This document shows, piece by piece, positions 1 to 5,622 of a stretch of 15,131 bases of DNA. The stretch lies in contig CAJXLR010000016.1 in assembly GCA_913056425.1 (NCBI GenBank), positions 1-15,131 of the forward strand. The letters run 5' to 3'. The stretch comes from an uncultured Bacteroidota bacterium. Its GTDB lineage: Bacteria > Bacteroidota > Bacteroidia > NS11-12g > UBA9320. The stretch's first letter is position 1, and each line of letters starts with the position of its first letter. The notes under the pieces are model-generated. The model had not been told where the DNA came from. It made no database searches and saw only the letters and a list, made by a program, of their open reading frames with translations. Both the position numbers and the translations under genes were made by a program.

Positions 1-353
1 CTAGACTCACATACAGCAACCGTAACGTTTGGGAAGGCCGTTTTAATTTCGAGTGGTTCATCGCCAACCTTCTTGGCTTCCGAGCCAGAATCAACGAGAA
101 CATAGCCACTGGTTTCCCGGCCATATCCCCGGCTCAGCACACCTATAGTGTAGTCTTTCTGCAGCTGTGAGACTAGATATTTAATCATGGGTGTTTTACC
201 TGAGCCTCCAACACTAAGATTACCCACAGAAACCACAGGAACATCAAACTTCACCGACTTCTTAAGTCCGGTTCTAAAGGCATAGTTGCGCAACTCCATG
301 ATTGCACCATAGAGCATCGAAAACGGATAAAGTAGGAGGCGTAACGTTTTCAA
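1..353 (-). CDS. lpxK: Tetraacyldisaccharide 4'-kinase LpxK, N-terminal part (runs off the window)
   Basis: LpxK phosphorylates the 4' position of the lipid A disaccharide precursor, using ATP, at the inner face of the cytoplasmic membrane. Reading leftward, 117 codons are visible. They begin with a hydrophobic segment (about residues 4-18, LRLLLYPFSMLYGAI) typical of the membrane-bound N-terminus. The P-loop VGNLSVGGSGKTP follows (residues 43-55), then the conserved LSRGYGR (73-79) and VGDEP (96-100). The family usually has about 330-350 residues, so roughly two thirds is missing beyond base 1. The start is a judgement: a TTG at 351-353 aligns with the usual MKxLRxLLxPFSxLYG opening. The in-frame ATGs at 315-317 and 297-299 would cut the membrane segment, and an in-frame stop lies at 372-374. 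The gene diverges from the nif3-like gene. The family call is secure; the start is not. Confidence 0.93.
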   Translation of the reverse strand, partial: MKTLRLLLYPFSMLYGAIMELRNYAFRTGLKKSVKFDVPVVSVGNLSVGGSGKTPMIKYLVSQLQKDYTIGVLSRGYGRETSGYVLVDSGSEAKKVGDEPLEIKTAFPNVTVAVCES

Positions 354-449
354 GATGCACAAATTTGCGTACTAGATCTCAATTAACCCTGTTGAACGCC
401 AACTGTTTCTGTTATTTTCCTTTGTTTTGTTTAACAGTCACCCTAAACA
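354..449. promoter_or_regulatory. Divergent promoter region between lpxK and the nif3-like gene
   Basis: This 96-bp AT-rich spacer separates two divergent genes, so it should carry both promoters. On the minus strand CAAATTTG (360-367) is one mismatch from the Bacteroidota -7 consensus TAnnTTTG and ends 6 nt before the proposed lpxK TTG start. On the plus strand I see no good -7 box before the nif3-like ATG, only T-rich sequence around 405-430. Promoter presence is inferred from gene orientation. Confidence 0.4.
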
Positions 450-1547
450 ATGAAGGTAAAAGACATCACCAACTTATTGGAGAAATTGGCTCCACCAGCG
501 CTACAAGAGACTTACGACAATGCAGGATTGATCGTAGGAGACCCCAGTATGGAAGTCTCCGGCGTATTGGTTTCATTAGATGCCATTGAACCAATTATTG
601 ATGAGGCCATTGAGCGAAAATGCAACATGGTTGTTAGTCATCATCCAATTGTTTTCAGAGGTCTGAAGCGGCTTAACGGATCAAATTACGTGGAGCGTGT
701 TGTCATGAAAGCAGTAAAAAACAACATCGCCTTGTACGCAATTCACACTAATTTGGACAACGTATTGCAGAATGGCGTAAATGCCAAGATAGCCGAAAAA
801 CTAGGATTGAAAGAAAGTCGAATCTTAGCACCCAAATCGGGTCAACTCTTAAAGTTGGTATGTTATACTCCGAATGACTATTCCGGCCAAGTCCTCAATG
901 CATTGTTCGGTGCAGGGGCAGGTCACATCGGGAAATACAGTGAGTGCAGTTTCTCAAGTACCGGTGAAGGAAGTTTTACCGCCGGTGAAGGCAGTAATCC
1001 ATTCGTAGGCAAGCCTGGCGAAAGACACTATGAGAGCGAACAAAGGCTCGAGGTTGTTTTGCCTCGACATGCCAAATCAGCTGTAATAAAGGCTTTGATG
1101 GATGCACACCCATACGAAGAAGTAGCTTATGATGTGTATGCCATCGAAAACTCCTCTCCTACTATTGGTAGTGGCATGATTGGGCAACTGCCCGAACCGA
1201 TGCCGAAGAAAGACTTTTTGACCATGCTCAAGCAGCAGATGAAAACTGCTGTTGTTCGATATACAGAAACGGACAAAACACACATACAAACTGTTGCGTT
1301 GTGCGGGGGATCCGGAAGCTTCTTAATCCACAATGCCAAGGCCTCCGGAGCGGACGCTTATGTCACGGGAGATGTAAAGTACCACGAGTTTTTTGACGGT
1401 GAAGATTCTTTGATGATATGCGATATTGGGCACTACGAGAGCGAACAGTTTACGATTGAACTTTTACATGATTATTTAACCGAAAATTTGCCTAATTTTG
1501 CAGTCATTTTCACGCAAACGAACACGAATCCAATACAATACTTATAG
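450..1547 (+). CDS. Nif3-like dinuclear metal centre protein (YqfO/YbgI family, with PII-like insert)
   Basis: This is a 365-residue cytoplasmic protein of the NIF3 family, also annotated as GTP cyclohydrolase 1 type 2. Its physiological role remains poorly defined. The five metal ligands of the family can be placed as H64 and H65 (VSHHPIVFRG), D103 (HTNLDN), and H328 and E332 (DIGHYESEQF). Between the two halves, about residues 130-235, sits the PII-like insert seen in the longer YqfO-type members, with GEGSNPFVGKPG (179-190) and AHPYEEVAYDVY (219-230). The length fits this long subtype. The ATG at 450 gives the standard N-terminus without extension. The zinc-ribbon gene starts 5 bp after the stop, which suggests one transcript; this pairing recurs in Bacteroidota from what I recall. 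An oddity is that HYESEQ occurs twice, at 193-198 and 328-333, with nearly identical DNA. Confidence 0.95.
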   Translation: MKVKDITNLLEKLAPPALQETYDNAGLIVGDPSMEVSGVLVSLDAIEPIIDEAIERKCNMVVSHHPIVFRGLKRLNGSNYVERVVMKAVKNNIALYAIHTNLDNVLQNGVNAKIAEKLGLKESRILAPKSGQLLKLVCYTPNDYSGQVLNALFGAGAGHIGKYSECSFSSTGEGSFTAGEGSNPFVGKPGERHYESEQRLEVVLPRHAKSAVIKALMDAHPYEEVAYDVYAIENSSPTIGSGMIGQLPEPMPKKDFLTMLKQQMKTAVVRYTETDKTHIQTVALCGGSGSFLIHNAKASGADAYVTGDVKYHEFFDGEDSLMICDIGHYESEQFTIELLHDYLTENLPNFAVIFTQTNTNPIQYL

Positions 1548-1552
1548 CGTCT

Positions 1553-2338
1553 ATGGCAACAATTGAAGAAAAACTGCAGGGACTTTGGGATTTACAAACA
1601 ATCGACAAACGATTAGATGAGCTACGAGCACTTCGTGGTGAACTTCCAATGGAAGTTGCTGATTTGGAAGATGAGTTGGCAGGATTGCAAACTCGACTTG
1701 ACAAGTTTGAGCAAGAAATTGCAGATTTCGAATCAGGTATTGTAGCAAACAAAGAAAAAATTGGTCAGTCGCAACAATTGAGCAAGCGTTACACTGAGCA
1801 GTTGGATAAGGTTAAGAACAACCGCGAGTACGACGCGTTGAACAAGGAAATCGAAATCCAAGGCCTTGAAGTGATGGCTGCCGAGAAAAAAATTGGTGAG
1901 CTTCAAAATAGCATTTCGTTAAAGAAAGAGTTGATTGATGAAGTGAAGCAAGATCTTGACGGTCGTAAAATTGACTTGGACAATAAGAAGAAAGAGCTTG
2001 AAGAGATTACTGCTGAAACCGAGAAGGAAGAGAGCAAAATCTTGAAAAATCGTGATAAGACCGAGAAGAAAGCCGACCCGAAGTTGTTGAAAGCATACAA
2101 CCGAATCCGTAAAAGCGTATTCAATGGTTTGGCTGTAGCACCGGTTCTTAGAGGTTCATGTGGTGGGTGTTTTGCTAAAATTCCACCTCAGTTACAATCA
2201 GACCTTCGTCAGCGCAAGAAAATTGTTATTTGCGAACACTGTGGTCGTATCAACGTAGATGCTGAGATGGCTGGAATCGTTGAGGAGATTGTAGAAGAAA
2301 AGCCAAAATCAAGAAGAAGACGTAAGGCTACGAAATAG
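1553..2338 (+). CDS. Coiled-coil protein with C-terminal C4-type zinc ribbon (HP0958/CdsZ-like family)
   Basis: This 261-residue protein has a long charged, heptad-rich helical region (about residues 5-175, many E/K/L). A compact C-terminal zinc ribbon follows, with ligands C203 and C206 (SCGGC) and C227 and C230 (CEHC). A very basic tail (KPKSRRRRKATK) ends the protein. This architecture matches the family that includes Helicobacter HP0958/FlgZ and chlamydial CdsZ, which act as chaperone or RNA-binding helpers of flagellar or type III secretion. No such machinery is visible here, so the role in this organism is unknown; the basic tail would suit nucleic-acid contact (inference). The gene lies 5 bp after the nif3-like gene and is probably co-transcribed with it. 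No signal peptide is present, so it should be cytoplasmic. The family call is good and the function open. Confidence 0.88.
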   Translation: MATIEEKLQGLWDLQTIDKRLDELRALRGELPMEVADLEDELAGLQTRLDKFEQEIADFESGIVANKEKIGQSQQLSKRYTEQLDKVKNNREYDALNKEIEIQGLEVMAAEKKIGELQNSISLKKELIDEVKQDLDGRKIDLDNKKKELEEITAETEKEESKILKNRDKTEKKADPKLLKAYNRIRKSVFNGLAVAPVLRGSCGGCFAKIPPQLQSDLRQRKKIVICEHCGRINVDAEMAGIVEEIVEEKPKSRRRRKATK

Positions 2339-2393
2339 TCTTTACACAACACCTTCATTTACTTGTCGTTCAACATTCGTAACACAGTTACAA

Positions 2394-2401
2394 TACCTTT
2401 G
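2394..2401 (+). promoter_or_regulatory. -7 promoter box TACCTTTG before the TPR gene
   Basis: TACCTTTG matches the Bacteroidota -7 consensus TAnnTTTG exactly. It ends only 5 nt before the ATG at 2407, so transcription would begin at about the start codon and the mRNA would be leaderless or nearly so. There is no TTG at the expected -33 distance, only TTC at 2369-2371 with a 22-nt gap. The box also disfavours the GTG at 2401 as start, because that codon overlaps it. Confidence 0.6.
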
Positions 2402-2406
2402 TGCTG

Positions 2407-3909
2407 ATGCGAATTCAACTAATCATAACCGCGTGTATTTGTATGCTCGTTTTTACGCGAGCAACAGCGGCGCCGAAAATTGAGTTCACATCAACTTGCT
2501 TACAAGCTCAAGCGTATTTATACACCCTAAAACTTAATCAAGCAGAAAAGCTAATTGCCAAAGAGCTTCGCATTAATCCAGACAATCGCGCTGCAGACTA
2601 CCTGAATACCTTGCGTTCGATGCTACTGTATATCACGCAAGAAGACGATGCTTCACATAGTGCATTTGACTCCATTAAAGATGATTGTTTAACACGTTTG
2701 TCGGATTGTGACCCCAATGCTGGTTATCGCGACTTTCTCAAAGAGGAAGTTTACTTCTACTCATCGGTTGTGAATGGCAAACGCGGTAATGCCTTATCTG
2801 CTGCCAATGATGTGCGCCATGCATACAATCTCGGTCAGGATGTGATTAAAGATTTCCCCTCCTTCACCATGGCGAAGAAAACGCTAGGTCTTTTACAAAG
2901 TGGCTTTGGCAGCTTACCCAACACGTATCGTAAGCTTGTCAGTTTCATGGGGTACGCATCTGATATGGATGCGGGTATTTCGTATTTAAATGCGTGCATT
3001 AACGACAAATCGACCAACTCTGAATTTATTCTGCTGCGCAAAGAAGCTCAGTTCTATCTTGCATCGGTATACCTCTACTTAAAAAATGATAAAACAACCG
3101 CCTGGAAGGTTATTGACGATATTACCCAAGACTATCCTACAAATCCCTTAAGCGCTTTTGCTCGGGTAAATATTGCCGACAAGTGCAAGTTTAACGAAGA
3201 GGTGATTCGAGTAGTTGAACAAACACCTCGTGAAAGTCCTTATGGCTCAATTCCTTTTCTTGATTTTGCACTAGGCAAGGCAAAATTACAACGACTGGAT
3301 TCCGATGCAGACATACCACTTTTGCGGTTCGTAGAAACCACAAAGGGCAGCAGTTATATCAAAAGCTCTTATCAAAAGCTTTCTTGGCACGCTCTGTTTT
3401 TCAACGATGAGTCGATGTACTATCACTACATCGCTATGACGGCCACAAAGGGAAGTGACCAACTAGAAGAGGATGAACAAGCTTTGAAGTACGCCAAGTC
3501 CGGAATAACTCCGGATAGTATTCTTTTAAAATCGCGGTTGTTGTACGATGGAGGATACTATCAACGCGCTTTGGAAGTGATTAGACCATTTAAGAAGGTA
3601 AACTTCGAAACATCAAGAGAACGCACGGAATATTTTTATCGCAAAGCCCGTATCTATGATGCCTTACCCGACGAGAAACTAGCGGAAGCATTCTACAAGG
3701 CCACCATTGCAGAGGGCTCCGAATTGTCGCAGTACTACGCATCGTTTGCCGCTTTGTACTCAGGTGAACTATACGAGCATCAAAATAACGTTGAACTTGC
3801 ACGTGAGTTCTTCAAAAAATCCATGCAGTTTGATGCGAATACAGAATACAAGAAAAGTCTAGAATACAAGGCCAAATCCGGCATAGATCGACTCGACAAC
3901 AAGTCGTGA
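2407..3909 (+). CDS. Exported TPR-repeat protein of unknown function
   Basis: This is a 500-residue protein with an N-terminal signal peptide (hydrophobic LIITACICMLVF, likely cleavage near residues 20-23, ATAAP), so it should be periplasmic. The mature part is almost wholly helical with tetratricopeptide-like pairs. Clear stretches are about residues 30-62 (CLQAQAYLYTLKLNQAEKLI, then INPDN), about 205-245 (FYLASVYLYLKNDKTTA) and the C-terminal 440-485 (ASFAALYSGELYEHQNNVELA). TPRs are protein-protein scaffolds, but I cannot name the partner. The segment around residues 160-190, with GSLPNTYRKL, resembles a conserved stretch in Bacteroidota TPR proteins (recollection, not a search). I chose ATG 2407 over GTG 2401 because the -7 box overlaps the GTG. 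The lipoprotein gene begins 20 bp after the stop. Enzymatic motifs are absent. Confidence 0.85.
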   Translation: MRIQLIITACICMLVFTRATAAPKIEFTSTCLQAQAYLYTLKLNQAEKLIAKELRINPDNRAADYLNTLRSMLLYITQEDDASHSAFDSIKDDCLTRLSDCDPNAGYRDFLKEEVYFYSSVVNGKRGNALSAANDVRHAYNLGQDVIKDFPSFTMAKKTLGLLQSGFGSLPNTYRKLVSFMGYASDMDAGISYLNACINDKSTNSEFILLRKEAQFYLASVYLYLKNDKTTAWKVIDDITQDYPTNPLSAFARVNIADKCKFNEEVIRVVEQTPRESPYGSIPFLDFALGKAKLQRLDSDADIPLLRFVETTKGSSYIKSSYQKLSWHALFFNDESMYYHYIAMTATKGSDQLEEDEQALKYAKSGITPDSILLKSRLLYDGGYYQRALEVIRPFKKVNFETSRERTEYFYRKARIYDALPDEKLAEAFYKATIAEGSELSQYYASFAALYSGELYEHQNNVELAREFFKKSMQFDANTEYKKSLEYKAKSGIDRLDNKS

Positions 3910-3917
3910 TACAATCG

Positions 3918-3925
3918 TATTTTTG
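3918..3925 (+). promoter_or_regulatory. -7 promoter box TATTTTTG before the lipoprotein gene
   Basis: This is an exact TAnnTTTG match in the 20-bp gap after the TPR gene. It ends 4 nt before the GTG start at 3930. It could give the lipoprotein-fabD pair its own, practically leaderless transcript in addition to read-through from the TPR gene. No TTG at -33 is visible, so the assignment is moderate. Confidence 0.5.
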
Positions 3926-3929
3926 ACCC

Positions 3930-4481
3930 GTGAAATTCAACAGGCTTATTCTTATTGGTTGCGCAATGATTTGTGGATGTAGCTCCACGCCAACTGAAGG
4001 CAATGGACACAAATTCTTTGATTTCCATGAATTCTTCATGCGTGAAATCACCGAATTCAATACGTCAAATGCCTTGCTCATTAAGCGATCATCGATTGAC
4101 GATAATGTGCATTGTGATACGCTTACGGAAGTTGATTGGAACAAAGAACTGTATGCATTTACCGAGATTGAAATCAAAGAAGTAGCGTGGCAAACAGATT
4201 TCAAACAAGTAGATGATGAGCACGATGTAAATGAACATGGGCTCGTGTTTCACACAACAAACGAGAGGCAGCGGTATCGGGAAATAAAGTTTGACACAAC
4301 AGATGGTGGCGAGATCTATCGATTTGCGATAGTGATGAATGACGACAGTAAACTTTCGCCATCTACCACCATGTTGAGTTACACCAAAGGTGTAGGTTAT
4401 ACGATTAAAGTTGACCGTGACACCCGAGTATTGGGTAGCGAATCCTTTCAAATAGTAGGACATATAAAATCTAACGAATAA
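3930..4481 (+). CDS. Small predicted lipoprotein of unknown function
   Basis: This 183-residue protein begins with a short type II signal peptide, MKFNRLILIGCAMICGC. The lipobox ICGC places the lipidated cysteine at C17, followed by SSTPTEGNG, so it should be anchored in the inner or outer membrane facing the periplasm. The mature region is polar and acidic with alternating patterns that suggest beta structure (for example FTEIEIKEVAW and YRFAIVMNDDS). I recognise no domain. The start is GTG at 3930; the next in-frame ATG (3966) would remove most of the signal peptide. It follows the TPR gene by 20 bp, and its TAA shares one base with the fabD ATG (TAATG at 4479-4483), so translation of fabD is probably coupled to it. 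No functional link between a lipoprotein and fatty-acid synthesis is evident. Confidence 0.8.
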   Translation: MKFNRLILIGCAMICGCSSTPTEGNGHKFFDFHEFFMREITEFNTSNALLIKRSSIDDNVHCDTLTEVDWNKELYAFTEIEIKEVAWQTDFKQVDDEHDVNEHGLVFHTTNERQRYREIKFDTTDGGEIYRFAIVMNDDSKLSPSTTMLSYTKGVGYTIKVDRDTRVLGSESFQIVGHIKSNE

Positions 4482-5359
4482 TGACAAAAGCGTATGTTTT
4501 CCCGGGTCAGGGAGCTCAATTCTCCGGAATGGGTAAAGATCTTTACGAATCGAGCAGTGATGCAAAGACACTATTCGAACAAGCCAATGAGATTCTTGGT
4601 TTTAACATCACAGACACTATGTTCAATGGTTCAGATGAAGACTTAAAGCAAACAAAGATTACACAGCCTGCCGTTTTCTTGCACTCTGTGATTCTTGCCA
4701 AGACCATGGACGATTTTAACCCTTCGATGGTTGCGGGACATTCCTTAGGAGAAATATCCGCGTTAACTGCTGCAGGTGTATTGAGTTTTGAGGATGGACT
4801 AAAGTTGGTAAGTATCCGCGCACAAGCGATGCAAAAAGCGTGTGAGCAAAACCCATCTACGATGGCCGCTATTCTGGGCTTGGATGATAGCGTTGTTGAA
4901 GAGGTTTGTGACTCAATCGACGATGTTGTGGTTGCAGCTAACTACAATTGTCCAGGTCAGTTGGTTATCTCAGGGACCAATGAAGGTGTAAATACTGCGT
5001 GCGAAATACTCAAAGAAAAAGGCGCAAAACGTGCTCTCCCACTGCCTGTAGGAGGTGCGTTCCACAGTCCATTGATGGAGCCTGCACGTGAAGAATTGGC
5101 TGCTGCGATCAACAATGCTGATTTCAGCACACCAAGCTGCCCAGTATATCAAAATGTAAGTACAAAGGCTGAAACAGATCCAGCAACGATAAAAGAAAAC
5201 TTGATTGCCCAGTTGACGGCGCCAGTCAAATGGACCCAAAGCGTTCAAAACATGATGGCTGATGGAGCGACTGAATTTGTTGAAGTCGGACCCGGCCGAG
5301 CACTTCAAGGCATGATTAAGAAAGTAGATCGCGCTGCTCAAGTAAGCGGGGTGAGCTAG
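4481..5359 (+). CDS. fabD: Malonyl-CoA:acyl carrier protein transacylase FabD
   Basis: FabD moves the malonyl group from malonyl-CoA to acyl carrier protein and so supplies the elongating unit for type II fatty-acid synthesis in the cytoplasm. The 292 residues cover a normal full-length enzyme. The oxyanion-side motif FPGQGAQ is at 7-13. The nucleophile is S88 in GHSLGE (86-91), the carboxylate-binding arginine is R113 (SIRAQAM) and the catalytic histidine is H195 (GGAFHSPLM). Near the C-terminus VEVGPGRALQGMIKK matches the family's GPG element. The ATG overlaps the lipoprotein stop by one base, and a strong intrinsic terminator follows 20 bp after the stop. No other fab genes are adjacent, unlike the E. 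coli fabHDG cluster; scattered fab genes are common in Bacteroidota. Confidence 0.98.
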   Translation: MTKAYVFPGQGAQFSGMGKDLYESSSDAKTLFEQANEILGFNITDTMFNGSDEDLKQTKITQPAVFLHSVILAKTMDDFNPSMVAGHSLGEISALTAAGVLSFEDGLKLVSIRAQAMQKACEQNPSTMAAILGLDDSVVEEVCDSIDDVVVAANYNCPGQLVISGTNEGVNTACEILKEKGAKRALPLPVGGAFHSPLMEPAREELAAAINNADFSTPSCPVYQNVSTKAETDPATIKENLIAQLTAPVKWTQSVQNMMADGATEFVEVGPGRALQGMIKKVDRAAQVSGVS

Positions 5360-5379
5360 ACCAAGTTGGTATATCATTT

Positions 5380-5410
5380 AAAAAAGGCTTCGCTGAGCGA
5401 GGCCTTTTTT
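5380..5410 (+). terminator. Intrinsic terminator after fabD
   Basis: Bases 5380-5393 pair completely with 5397-5410, with one T-G wobble (5389/5401), around a 3-nt TGA loop. The stem has a GC-rich upper part (GGC..CGC / GCG..GCC) and an A6/T6 base. The run TTTTTT at 5405-5410 forms the U-tract for rightward transcripts. The mirrored A-run means it could also act on leftward transcripts reading past icd. Confidence 0.93.
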
Positions 5411-5472
5411 GTTACACCATTTCAGATCTATTGATTGGTTCCGCTCAGGGATTGAATTGGGTGGATACGGAG

Positions 5473-5553
5473 GGAGATTGGAGGTGGGCTTAAACTCGTC
5501 TCCATGGAGACGAGTTTAAGATTTTCTGGAGATTTCACCTCTTCTGCATCTCC
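5473..5553. repeat. Perfect 32-bp palindrome (5489-5520) with imperfect outer arms
   Basis: Bases 5489-5520 equal their own reverse complement exactly; the half-site is CTTAAACTCGTCTCCA, centred on CCATGG. Further out, GGAGAT (5473-5478) pairs with ATCTCC (5548-5553) and GAGGTG (5481-5486) with CACCTC (5536-5541), separated by unequal unpaired bases. The element lies in the 171-bp gap between two convergent terminators, fabD's ending at 5410 and icd's starting at 5582. It has no U-tract of its own. It could be a dyad operator, a cruciform or a small non-autonomous element; the sequence does not decide. Confidence 0.85.
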
Positions 5554-5581
5554 TATCGTTCTCAATAAACCTCCAAATAAA

Positions 5582-5604
5582 AAAGGCCGACTAGGTCGGC
5601 CTTT
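5582..5604 (-). terminator. Intrinsic terminator after icd
   Basis: This is a perfect 10-bp stem, AAAGGCCGAC with GTCGGCCTTT, around a 3-nt loop. Read leftward, it is followed by a T-run (5576-5584 on the minus strand reads CTTTTTTAT). It starts 19 bp after the icd stop codon and is a textbook leftward terminator. The plus strand has only CTTTAAG after the stem, so rightward activity should be weaker. Confidence 0.92.
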
Positions 5605-5622
5605 AAGTGATTTAATATCTTT

